54,538 nt of DNA from Candidatus Tityobacter terrigena (lineage in GTDB: Bacteria; Vulcanimicrobiota; Vulcanimicrobiia; Vulcanimicrobiales; Vulcanimicrobiaceae), in assembly GCA_003156715.1 (NCBI GenBank), contig PMHO01000053.1:160940-215477 (forward strand). Direction: 5' to 3'. This document shows, piece by piece, positions 24,892-32,997 of this stretch; within the stretch, counting starts at the first letter, position 1, and the number at the start of each line of letters is the position of its first letter. Below the pieces are notes generated by a model. The model was not told where the DNA came from. It saw only the letters and a program-made list of their open reading frames with translations, and did no database searches. The translations under genes and the position numbers were made by a program.

Positions 24892-26213
24892 TCCACGCGC
24901 CGCAGCGAGGCGATGAAGAAGCCGTCCCGGCCGTCGATGCCGGGCGGCACCACCAGGTCGCCGTCGCGCGCGAACGGTTCGTAGCGGGCCGGCAATGGAA
25001 CGCGCTCGAACGCGGGCCATTCCGAGAGAAACGACTCGATCACCTCGATGCCTTCCCGCGGATCGTTCGAACACACGCTGTAAACGATGCGGCCGCCAGG
25101 CTCGACCCGCGAGGCTGCCGCGCGCAGCATCGCAGCCTGCGCGACGGCGAGCCTGGCTGCCGCGTCGGGCGACTTGCGCCAACGCGCTTCCGGATGGCGT
25201 CCCAGGATTCCCAGACCGCTGCAGGGCGCGTCGAGCAGCACCGCGCCGGCCGCCGCTCCGCTTGCGACTGTCGCGTCGCCGAGCACGACGGCCGCATTAT
25301 CGGCCCCAGCTTCGCGTAACGTCGTTTCGAGCGCGCGCGCCTTTGCGGCGTCGCGCTCGACGCATTCGAGCTCACCGCGGCCCTGCATGCGGGCAGCGAT
25401 CTGCACGCTCTTGTTTCCGCGCCCGGCGCACAACTCTAGCACCCGTTCGCCCGGCTGCGGCGCGAGGATGTCGACGGCCATGCAGGCGGCCTCACCTTGG
25501 AGGCTCCAGCGTAGTCCCGGATCGTCGGCGAGCGCCCGCCCGTCGACCAGAAGCGTCTCGGCGACGAACGCCGAACGCCGCACCGTTGCGCCGCTCGCCC
25601 CGATTTCGGCGGCGACCTGCTCGACTTCCGCGCGCAACGCGTTGACCCGGACCGCTTGCTGCGGCGCGGCATTGATGCCGGCCAGCAACGCTTCGAGTGC
25701 TCCGTCAAACGTGCGTCGCCACGCGGTCGCGATCCACGTCGGGACGGAAAACGCGACCGCAATGAAATCGTTTTCATTCTCGAAATCGTCCGGCTGCGGA
25801 GCGGGCGGCGTGTCGGCGATCATGCGGCGCAAGATTGCATTGACGAGTCCGGCCGTACCGCGGTGGCCGTGGCGGCTAGCGAGCGCCACCGTTTCGAAAA
25901 CGGCCGCTCGGTCCTCCACACCGCCCATGAAACGCAATTGGTAAACGCCGAGCCGCAAGATCTCCGCGATGGCCGGCGGAAGCGCCTTGGCGCGACCCGC
26001 CAGGTACGGCTTCAAATACCAGTCGATGAGCCGGCGCTGCTTGATCGATCCGTAGGCCAGCTCCGCCGCAAAGGCGCGATCGCGTAAGTCGAGCCGGGCG
26101 CGCCGTGCGCGAACGTCCAGCGCGGCTTGCGCAGCGCGATGCTCGGGTCCGAAGACATCGCGCACGACGGACAGTGCAACCTCGCGAGCGCCCAACGCTT
26201 CTCGCGCGCTCAT
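24888..26213 (-). CDS. rsmB: 16S rRNA (cytosine-967-C5)-methyltransferase
   Basis: RsmB/Sun of 441 residues. An N-terminal NusB-like helical RNA-binding domain (1-140) is followed by a Rossmann methyltransferase domain. The SAM motif is LELCAGRGNKSVQIA. The two catalytic-loop Cys are present in LLDAPCSGLGILGRHPE (motif IV) and VYSVCSNDPREG (motif VI; the usual E after N is D). It methylates C967 of 16S rRNA. It overlaps fmt by ATGA, matching the common bacterial def-fmt-rsmB order. Confidence 0.93.
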   Translation of the reverse strand: MSAREALGAREVALSVVRDVFGPEHRAAQAALDVRARRARLDLRDRAFAAELAYGSIKQRRLIDWYLKPYLAGRAKALPPAIAEILRLGVYQLRFMGGVEDRAAVFETVALASRHGHRGTAGLVNAILRRMIADTPPAPQPDDFENENDFIAVAFSVPTWIATAWRRTFDGALEALLAGINAAPQQAVRVNALRAEVEQVAAEIGASGATVRRSAFVAETLLVDGRALADDPGLRWSLQGEAACMAVDILAPQPGERVLELCAGRGNKSVQIAARMQGRGELECVERDAAKARALETTLREAGADNAAVVLGDATVASGAAAGAVLLDAPCSGLGILGRHPEARWRKSPDAAARLAVAQAAMLRAAASRVEPGGRIVYSVCSNDPREGIEVIESFLSEWPAFERVPLPARYEPFARDGDLVVPPGIDGRDGFFIASLRRVE

Positions 26214-27163
26214 TTCCGCACCAGACCCACGGCGTATTCGCGGCCGCTCATCGGCTTGCGATTCGGGGGGATCAGGCGCCCGATCGCGACCGCACCCGAA
26301 CCCGTCGCAACGAGCAACGCCTCGTCTTTTGTTCCCAGAATCGACCCCGGAGTTGGCTCACGCGCGGAAGCGTCCGCCGATTCGTCCGGGTACGGCCGGG
26401 CTTCGAGAATCTTGATGCTCTCGCCATCCAGCGCCGCGCGCGCCCCCGGCTGCGGCGAAAGGGATCGAACGCAATCGGCGATCTGCCCGGCGCTCCAACG
26501 CCAATCGATTTGCAGATCGGCTTTCGTTAGCGGATGCGTCAGGGTACGTTCGATGTCTGCCTCACTCGCGCGACCGGCTTGCGGCGTTCGCACCAGCTTT
26601 CCAGCAGCGGCGAGCGCGACGGCTTGGGCGAGCAGTCGCGCCCCGAGCTGCGCGAAGCGGTCGTGCAACTCGCCGTAGGTCTCCCATTCTCCGATTGCAC
26701 TCGGCTCTTGGAGCACGATGTCGCCGGTATCCATTCCCGCATCCATCAGGATCACGGTGACGCCGCTGCGTCTCACGCCGTCGCGAATCTGCGATTGAAG
26801 CGGCGTCGCACCGCGATAGAGTGGAAGCAAGCTCGGATGGACGTTGAGCGCGCCGAGCTGCGGCACGTCGAGCACGCCCTGCGGGACGATCTTTCCATAC
26901 GAAGCGACGGCGAAGAGGGCGGCGCCCGACCGGCGCAGCGGCTCGAGCGCGTCGCGCAGACGAACGGGTTCCAGCGTTGGAAGACCGAGCAGTCGTGCGG
27001 CTCGCTTCACCGCGGTCGGTTCGGAATGCTGACCTCGGCCGGATGGACGATCGGGCTGGGTCACGACGAGACGGCAGTCGGCCGCCTCGGCGAACGCGCG
27101 CAGCGAGGGAACGGCAAAGGCACTCGTACCAAAAAAGACGCCGGCGGGTTTGGGGGAACTCAA
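26210..27163 (-). CDS. fmt: Methionyl-tRNA formyltransferase
   Basis: Formylates Met-tRNA for translation initiation, using 10-formyl-THF. Length 317 is standard. Landmarks: FFGTSAFAVPSLRAF at the start, VVTQPDRPSGRG, the catalytic NVHPSLLPLYRGATPLQ loop (Asn and His) and DAGMDTGDIVLQ (Asp). The C-terminal domain ends with NRKPMSGREYAVGLV. The start appears to be TTG 27163, one base after the def stop codon; no better in-frame start exists before the first conserved strand. It overlaps rsmB by 4 bp. Confidence 0.93.
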   Translation of the reverse strand: MSSPKPAGVFFGTSAFAVPSLRAFAEAADCRLVVTQPDRPSGRGQHSEPTAVKRAARLLGLPTLEPVRLRDALEPLRRSGAALFAVASYGKIVPQGVLDVPQLGALNVHPSLLPLYRGATPLQSQIRDGVRRSGVTVILMDAGMDTGDIVLQEPSAIGEWETYGELHDRFAQLGARLLAQAVALAAAGKLVRTPQAGRASEADIERTLTHPLTKADLQIDWRWSAGQIADCVRSLSPQPGARAALDGESIKILEARPYPDESADASAREPTPGSILGTKDEALLVATGSGAVAIGRLIPPNRKPMSGREYAVGLVRK

Positions 27164-27164
27164 C

Positions 27165-27728
27165 TCAGGCGGAAAGGGTCTCCGCCTCGCTTTCGACGGC
27201 TTCCGGCTGCACTTCGACCTGCGCCAGTGCCGCCTTCTCTGCCTCGGTCACTGCTGGCCGGATGTTCTGCGCCTTGTCGACGTACAGGATTCCGTCGAGA
27301 TGATCCATCTCGTGCTGCAGGCAGCGGCCAAAGAGCCCGGTGCCTTCGTGCTCGACCTTTTTCCCGCTGCGGTCGATGCCGGTGCACACGACGCGCTCGT
27401 AGCGTTTCAGGTCGCCGATCTTGCCCGGCACCGAGAGACAGCCCTCGATTGACTCGACTTCACCTTCGGTGACGGTGAATTTCGGGTTGATGACGACGAA
27501 CGGCCCGTGCGCATCGTCGTCATCGTCGAGGTCGACAACGAAGACGCGTTTCCCGACATTGACTTGGGGCGCTGCCAGGCCGATCCCGGGCGCGGCATAC
27601 ATCGTCTCGAACATGTCGTCGATAAATTGCTGGAACAGCGGATCGTCGAGCTCCTCGAGCCGCACTTTCTTGGCGACTTTGCGCAACGTCGGATGACCGT
27701 CTTCAATGATTTGGCGGATGTATGGCAC
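27165..27728 (-). CDS. def: Peptide deformylase
   Basis: Removes the formyl group from nascent proteins. All three motifs are seen: GIGLAAPQ, EGCLSVP (metal Cys) and QHEMDHLDG (two metal His and the catalytic Glu). At 187 residues it has a C-terminal acidic tail (EVQPEAVESEAETLSA) beyond the fold. An unusual run of five Asp sits in VVDLDDDDDAHGP. The start is GTG 27728. It heads the def-fmt-rsmB group and lies 65 bp after the isoaspartyl-methyltransferase-like gene. Confidence 0.95.
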   Translation of the reverse strand: MPYIRQIIEDGHPTLRKVAKKVRLEELDDPLFQQFIDDMFETMYAAPGIGLAAPQVNVGKRVFVVDLDDDDDAHGPFVVINPKFTVTEGEVESIEGCLSVPGKIGDLKRYERVVCTGIDRSGKKVEHEGTGLFGRCLQHEMDHLDGILYVDKAQNIRPAVTEAEKAALAQVEVQPEAVESEAETLSA

Positions 27729-27793
27729 GACGCTAGTATAACCCGCGCCGGAAAGGGGACGTCGCAGGCTTCCGATCCGAACGTACGTTTGGC

Positions 27794-28993
27794 TCAGCGC
27801 CAGCTCAGCAGAAACGTGGAGCGCAGGCGCCGTGACAGGATCGCGTGCGGTGCCAAAGCCGGCAATTCACCGAAGACGATCTCAATTCGCAAGTCGTCCT
27901 GGCGAGGGCGCCCGGCCTTGACCCAGCCGGCGATGCCCGCGCGCAGAGCACGCTCGGCGGCCTCGTCACCGTAGACCCGCATCGCTAGGTCGTCGCCCGC
28001 GCGCTCGAGCAGGGCGAGGCCGTCACGGCTGCGAGCGCCGAAAGTCAGGCCGAACCACGTACCGCCGCGCGGTCCGGCCGGCAACAAGCTCGGAATGATT
28101 CCGCGAGCTGCGGCTGCGCCGGATGCGGTCATCGAGCAGAAGGCGGGTTCGCTGACGTCGAGCCAGCAGCTCAAGCCGTCGATCTGCGCCGCATCGAGCC
28201 CGCTGGAAAACCCCTCGGCTCGCGTTCCGCCCGTGCAGAGCAGCGCCCAAAGGGCGTCGGCGTCGACCGGCGCGTTGCGTGCCAGGCGTAGCCACAAGAC
28301 CGGCGCCTCGCCAATACGCACGACGTGCGTCAGGTGCGGCGCGGCTCCGCGCAGCGGCATGAAGAGCGCGGCAACGCACGAGCGGCTGACAAGCCGGTCG
28401 CCCGTGCGATCCAACGCGACCGAGGCCTGCAACGCGCCAAGCTCGAGCGGCACGACGATGCGGCCGCCGTCGCGCAGGGCGGCAAACTGGGCCGGGCTGA
28501 CCTCGCTTGCCGCGGCAGTCACGATGATGCGATCGAAGCGTTGGCCGGAAGCGAGCGCGGCGGTATCCCCATCCCCGCACCAAACCAGAACGTTGGGGTG
28601 CTCGTCCAGGCGCGCCCGAGCCGCCTCGGTCAGCTCCGGATCGATGTCGACGCTCGAGACCGAGCCGCTCTTCCCAACGATCGAGGCCAACAGTGCGGCG
28701 TTGTAGCCGCTGCCGGTTCCGATCTCGAGCACGCGGTCGCCTTCGCGCGCGTCAAGCTGCTCGAGCATGAGTCCCATCATCGACGGTTGCGAGGAGGAGC
28801 TGATCGGAACGTCGCCCTCGCACTTGATGACGATCGGCGCATCGTCGTACGCCCCTTTCGCTCCGACGTCGCTCAGGAAACGTTCGCGTGGAACTTCCAG
28901 GAAAGCGCGGACGACGCGCGCCGAGTGCAGCGCGCCGCAGTCACGCATGTGGTCGACGAGGGCCCGGCGCAGCCCGACGGTCTCCTCCGTCAC
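27794..28993 (-). CDS. Protein-L-isoaspartate O-methyltransferase-like protein with C-terminal extension
   Basis: The first ~215 of 399 residues match PCMT, which methylates damaged isoaspartyl residues: VPRERFL, a QPSMMGLMLEQLD motif for the usual SxPxxxxxM region, and the SAM-binding LEIGTGSGYNAALLA. The typical partner segment GDRVLEIG and VTAAASEVSPAQF are also there. The remaining ~180 residues form an extra domain with no clear identity. The usual enzyme is about 210 residues, so substrate specificity may differ. The frame extends far into hslU; the start is set at GTG 28993, 10 bp after the hslU stop, although GGAGGAG lies just inside it. Confidence 0.75.
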   Translation of the reverse strand: MTEETVGLRRALVDHMRDCGALHSARVVRAFLEVPRERFLSDVGAKGAYDDAPIVIKCEGDVPISSSSQPSMMGLMLEQLDAREGDRVLEIGTGSGYNAALLASIVGKSGSVSSVDIDPELTEAARARLDEHPNVLVWCGDGDTAALASGQRFDRIIVTAAASEVSPAQFAALRDGGRIVVPLELGALQASVALDRTGDRLVSRSCVAALFMPLRGAAPHLTHVVRIGEAPVLWLRLARNAPVDADALWALLCTGGTRAEGFSSGLDAAQIDGLSCWLDVSEPAFCSMTASGAAAARGIIPSLLPAGPRGGTWFGLTFGARSRDGLALLERAGDDLAMRVYGDEAAERALRAGIAGWVKAGRPRQDDLRIEIVFGELPALAPHAILSRRLRSTFLLSWR

Positions 28994-29003
28994 ACCACGT
29001 GCT

Positions 29004-30431
29004 TTACAAGATGTAGGTGCTGAGGTTGGCGTTTTCGACGATGTCGGCAAGCCGTTCGCGCACGTAGGCCGCGTCGATGCGGACCGCGCCGCCATCCTCG
29101 GGAGCCGCGTAGGAGACGCTCTCGAGCAAGCGCTCGAGCACGGTGTGCAGCCGGCGCGCCCCGATGTTCTCGCTCTGCTCGTTGACGCGCATCGCGAACA
29201 CCGCAATCTGCTCGATGCCGTCCGGGGTGAACTCGAGCGTCAAACCTTCGACGCCCAGCAGCTGGCGGTATTGCTCGGTCAAGGCGTTCTTGGGCTGGGT
29301 GAGGATCGTCTTGAAGTCTTCGACCGAGAGAGAATCGAGCTCGACTCGGATCGGAAACCGCCCTTGCAACTCGGGGATCATGTCGGACGGCTTGCTCATA
29401 TGGAACGCGCCGGCGGCGATGAAGAGAATGTGGTCGGTTTTGATCGTACCGTACTTGGTCGTTACCGTGCTGCCCTCGACGATGGGTAAGATGTCGCGCT
29501 GCACGCCCTCGCGCGAGACGTCCGGCCCGCGCGAACCTTCACGCCCTGCTACCTTGTCGATCTCGTCGATGAAGATGATCCCGTTTTCACCGGCGCGGCG
29601 CAGCGCTTCGCGCTTGACCGCGTCGCGGTCGATCAACTTGCCGGCTTCTTCTTGCGCGAACACGCGGCGCGCTTCAGCGACGGTCACGCGCTTGGCGCTC
29701 CTGCGCTTGGGCAGAATGTTGCTGAGCATTTCGCCCATATCGGCGCCGCCGCTCATCGACGGATCCATGCCGCCGACCATACCGATCGGCAACTGGGCGG
29801 GCTCTTCGACCTCGATGTCGACCAAGCGCACGTCGTAAAAGCCGCGCAGAACGTCGGTACGGGCCTGATTGCGAAGCGAACGCGCCTCCTCCGGCAGCGT
29901 CGCCGTCGCGTTTTGCTGCTGCGGCGTCATCGGCTGATATTGACCGCCGAAGATCGAGCCGAGCGTTGCCGCAAACGGGTTAGCCGGCGCCTGCGGGCCG
30001 GGTGCACGCGTCTCGGGGTAGAGCAGGTCAATCACGCGCTCCACCGCAGCCGCATCGGCTGCCTCGGAAACCTCGGCTCGCCGCTCCTCGGTAACCATTT
30101 GCACGGCCGCCTCGACCAGATCCCGGATCATCGACTCGACGTCGCGGCCCACGTAGCCGACCTCGGTATACTTGGTTGCCTCGACCTTGACGAATGGTGC
30201 CCCGGTCAGCGTCGCCAAACGGCGTGCGATCTCGGTTTTCCCCACGCCGGTGGGGCCGATCATCAGGATGTTCTTCGGAATGATCTCGTCGCGAATTTCA
30301 CCGACCAGCCGCTCGCGCCGATAGCGGTTGCGCATTGCGATGGCAACCGCGCGCTTGGCCTTGGCTTGGCCGACGATGTAGCGGTCGAGCTCCGCCACGG
30401 TCTGGCGCGGGGTCAGTTCCTGTTGAGGCAT
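29004..30431 (-). CDS. hslU: ATP-dependent protease ATPase subunit HslU
   Basis: AAA+ unfoldase of 475 residues that feeds substrates to HslV. The N-terminal PRQTVAELDRYIVGQAKAK, Walker A GPTGVGKT (59-66), EVGYVGRDVESMIRDL, Walker B IIFIDEIDK and the sensor region GRFPIRVEL are all present. The intermediate (I) domain is long and Gln/Pro-rich (YQPMTPQQQNATATLPEE). The C-terminus, NLSTYIL, matches the tail that docks into HslV. It is separated from hslV by an M20 peptidase gene. Confidence 0.95.
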   Translation of the reverse strand: MPQQELTPRQTVAELDRYIVGQAKAKRAVAIAMRNRYRRERLVGEIRDEIIPKNILMIGPTGVGKTEIARRLATLTGAPFVKVEATKYTEVGYVGRDVESMIRDLVEAAVQMVTEERRAEVSEAADAAAVERVIDLLYPETRAPGPQAPANPFAATLGSIFGGQYQPMTPQQQNATATLPEEARSLRNQARTDVLRGFYDVRLVDIEVEEPAQLPIGMVGGMDPSMSGGADMGEMLSNILPKRRSAKRVTVAEARRVFAQEEAGKLIDRDAVKREALRRAGENGIIFIDEIDKVAGREGSRGPDVSREGVQRDILPIVEGSTVTTKYGTIKTDHILFIAAGAFHMSKPSDMIPELQGRFPIRVELDSLSVEDFKTILTQPKNALTEQYRQLLGVEGLTLEFTPDGIEQIAVFAMRVNEQSENIGARRLHTVLERLLESVSYAAPEDGGAVRIDAAYVRERLADIVENANLSTYIL

Positions 30432-30492
30432 ATTTCTCTATTCGCCGCCGCACGCGGAAAGGTTTCCGTCGCTACGGCGCTCCGGCGAGCCG

Positions 30493-31857
30493 CTAGAGCG
30501 CCGCTGCCAGTTCGTCGTAGAGGTACGCCATCGTCTCGATTCCCACGAAGAATTGACGGAGGTCGAAATGCTCGTTGGGGGCGTGGATCTGGTCGTCCGG
30601 CAGGCCAACGCCGACGAGCACCTGCGGGAGGTGCAGGATGCGGTCGAAGCTCGAAACCGGCCCGATCGTTCCGCCCGTGCCGATGAAGACCGGAGCCTTG
30701 CCGAAGCCGCGTTCCATTGCCCGCGCCGCCGCGGCTACCGCCGGATGCTCGCGCGACGTTGCGACCGCGCGAACGTCGCCCGCGGCTTCGACTTCGAGAC
30801 GAACGCCGCGCGGGGTGACGCGTTTGAGGTGCGCGCTGACCGCGAGCTTTACCCGGGCCGGATCTTGGCCCTCGACGAGACGCGCGGAAAGCTTTGCCTT
30901 GGCCCAGCTCGGAACGATCGTTTTCGCGCCCGGCCCTTGGTAACCGCCCCAAATCCCGTTGCACTCTAAGGTCGGTCGCAGCCACATCCGCTCGAGCGGC
31001 AGGCGTTCGCGCTCGCCGCCCGCCAGCTCCGTCACGCCGAGGGTGCGCGCCTCCGCAGCGGCGTCGAAGGGCAGCCCAGCTAGCTCCGCCTGCTCGCGCT
31101 CCGACGGCTCGCGGACGCCGTCGTAGAAGCCCTCGACGGCGATCCGCCCATCCGGACCGCGCAACGTTGCAAGCATGCGCGCCAGCGACTCGATCGGGTT
31201 TACGACAAGACCTCCGAACTGACCCGAGTGCAAGTCGCTGGAGGGGCCGCGAACGGTAACTTCCCAGTGCACGAGGCCGCGCAGCGAAACGGTCAACGAC
31301 GGAACGTCCTTGGCAAATATGGCCGTATCGGAAACGACGACGAGGTCGCAGGCCAAGCGCTCACGCTCGCGCGCCAAGAACGCCTCGAAGCTCGGCGAGC
31401 CGATCTCTTCCTCGCCCTCGACAACGACCTTGACGTTGAGCGGCAAGCGCCTGCGAACGCGCAGATGCGCCTCGATGGCCGCCAAGTGCATCAGGACCTG
31501 ACCCTTGTCGTCGACGGAGCCGCGGCCGTAGAGCTTTCCATCGCGGACGGTGCCGACGAACGGCGGCGAGTCCCACAACGCCAGCGGATCCTCCGGCTGG
31601 ACGTCGTGATGACCGTAGATCAAAACGGTCGGCCGGCCCTCAGCATGCAGCCACGAGCCGAACGCGACCGGTAACCCGCCGGTCGGTAGGACTTCCACTT
31701 CGGTTAGGCCGGCCGCGCGCATGCGCCGCGCCGCAACCTCGGCGGAGCGGTGCACCTCGGCGTGGCGCGCCGGGTCGGCAGAGACGGAGGGGCACGCGAT
31801 CCAGTCGGTCAGTTCGGCCAGATAGCGATCGTGGTTGGCGCGGACGAAATCGATCAC
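30493..31857 (-). CDS. M20-family dipeptidase
   Basis: Zinc peptidase of 454 residues similar to beta-Ala-His/CNDP-type dipeptidases. Metal-site residues are in order: YGHHDVQP (His, Asp), GRGSVDDKG (bridging Asp), EGEEEIGS (base Glu plus metal Glu), VVSDTA (Asp) and HAPNEHF (His). A lid/dimerisation domain begins at VTVRGPSSDLHSGQFGG and contains the family's His. The start is GTG 31857, overlapping the hslV stop by GTGA, so it is translated with hslV. It may trim the short peptides released by HslUV; that link is inference from position. Confidence 0.88.
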   Translation of the reverse strand: MIDFVRANHDRYLAELTDWIACPSVSADPARHAEVHRSAEVAARRMRAAGLTEVEVLPTGGLPVAFGSWLHAEGRPTVLIYGHHDVQPEDPLALWDSPPFVGTVRDGKLYGRGSVDDKGQVLMHLAAIEAHLRVRRRLPLNVKVVVEGEEEIGSPSFEAFLARERERLACDLVVVSDTAIFAKDVPSLTVSLRGLVHWEVTVRGPSSDLHSGQFGGLVVNPIESLARMLATLRGPDGRIAVEGFYDGVREPSEREQAELAGLPFDAAAEARTLGVTELAGGERERLPLERMWLRPTLECNGIWGGYQGPGAKTIVPSWAKAKLSARLVEGQDPARVKLAVSAHLKRVTPRGVRLEVEAAGDVRAVATSREHPAVAAAARAMERGFGKAPVFIGTGGTIGPVSSFDRILHLPQVLVGVGLPDDQIHAPNEHFDLRQFFVGIETMAYLYDELAAAL

Positions 31858-32387
31858 CCCACCACCTCGACGATGATGTCGTCGTTGGTGTAGATATCGA
31901 TGCGCGATGCGATGGTCAGGGACTCGCGCGCGATCGTCTCAGCGTCGAGGGTGCTGAAACGAACCAGGGCAGTAGCCGCAGCTTGCGCGTAGGACCCGCC
32001 GCTGCCGATGGCGGCAATACCTTCGTCCGGCTCCAATACGTCGCCGTTGCCGCTGATCACGAAGAGATGGTCGGCATTGCCGACGATCAGGAGCGCCTCC
32101 AAGCGCCGCAGCATCCGGTCTTGCCGCCAGTCTTTGGCCAGCTCGACCGCGGAGCGCACGATGTTGTCCTTATACTCGCCGAGCTTGTTCTCGAACTTCT
32201 CGAGCAGCGTGATGCCGTCGGCAGCGCCGCCCGCAAAGCCGGCGAGCACCTTGCCGCCGGCGATACGGCGCACTTTATGGGCGCCATGCTTCATGATCGT
32301 TTTATCGAACGTAACTTGGCCGTCGCCGGCGATCGCCAGCTTGCCGTCCTTTCTGACGGCGAGAATCGTAGTCGAGCGGAAGCGCAT
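31854..32387 (-). CDS. hslV: ATP-dependent protease peptidase subunit HslV
   Basis: Proteasome-beta-like peptidase, 177 residues. After a short propeptide (MRFRS) the catalytic Thr begins TTILAVRKDGK; then GDGQVTF, KVRRIAGGKVLAGFAGG, AVELAKDWRQDRMLRRLEA and IGSGGSYAQAAATAL are diagnostic. The ATG at 32387 follows AGAGAGGGG by a short gap, which decides the start; the frame extends 40 codons into the upstream gene. The gene begins 9 bases after the sulfocyanin stop. Confidence 0.95.
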   Translation of the reverse strand: MRFRSTTILAVRKDGKLAIAGDGQVTFDKTIMKHGAHKVRRIAGGKVLAGFAGGAADGITLLEKFENKLGEYKDNIVRSAVELAKDWRQDRMLRRLEALLIVGNADHLFVISGNGDVLEPDEGIAAIGSGGSYAQAAATALVRFSTLDAETIARESLTIASRIDIYTNDDIIVEVVG

Positions 32388-32395
32388 GCCCCTCT

Positions 32396-32974
32396 CTACG
32401 ACTTGTCTTTGACGATGGTTACACTCGGCGCGGTGGCCGCGTTCGAAATGACGAAATAGTCCCACATGCCGCCGATCCCGTGATCGGGAACCCCGCAAAA
32501 CATCCAATACTTACCGGCCGCATTCGCAACGAAATCGACGTGGTCGCTCTGCCCGACCTTCATCCCGTCGACCAAGTCCACCGTCTCGGCGCCGCCGAAG
32601 GCGGGCGGTTCGACGCCCTGAGCCGGGATGTTTTCGGTGATCGTAATGATCTCGAGCGAGTGCGGGATCGCGCCGGAGCCGGCGTTGGTCACGTGCATCG
32701 TTACGTGCCAGCCCAACGGCACGGTGATGGTCATCGCGCCGCGCGCGTACCCATTGAAGTTCAACGTGCCGTTGTCGCCGTTCTGGGCCATCGCAATCTC
32801 GAAATGGACGGCCTTATGTGGCGCATCGACGGTCATCCAGGCGGGCTGACCCGCCTGGGCAGGCGCAGCAGCCGGGGACGGCTGGGGCTGCATTTGCTGC
32901 GCACGCACCACGCCGGGTGCGCTCAAGGCGAACGCACCCAGCGCGACGAGCGCTTGCAAGCCAATCCAACGCAT
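32396..32974 (-). CDS. Sulfocyanin-like type 1 (blue) copper protein
   Basis: Exported 192-residue cupredoxin. A signal peptide (ALVALGAFALSAPGVVRA) is followed by a Gln/Pro/Ala linker and one copper domain: TLNFNGYARGAMTITVPLGW, GSGAIPHSLEII and KYWMFCGVPDHGIGGMWDYF. The ligands fit a type 1 site: His105, Cys160, His165 and Met170, with the sulfocyanin-like CGVPxH(x4)M spacing. Such proteins carry electrons to terminal oxidases in archaea and some bacteria. It starts 23 bp after the PQQ dehydrogenase gene, suggesting it accepts electrons from that enzyme. Confidence 0.82.
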   Translation of the reverse strand: MRWIGLQALVALGAFALSAPGVVRAQQMQPQPSPAAAPAQAGQPAWMTVDAPHKAVHFEIAMAQNGDNGTLNFNGYARGAMTITVPLGWHVTMHVTNAGSGAIPHSLEIITITENIPAQGVEPPAFGGAETVDLVDGMKVGQSDHVDFVANAAGKYWMFCGVPDHGIGGMWDYFVISNAATAPSVTIVKDKS

Positions 32975-32997
32975 GGGTTAGACCTGCGCCTGCGGCA

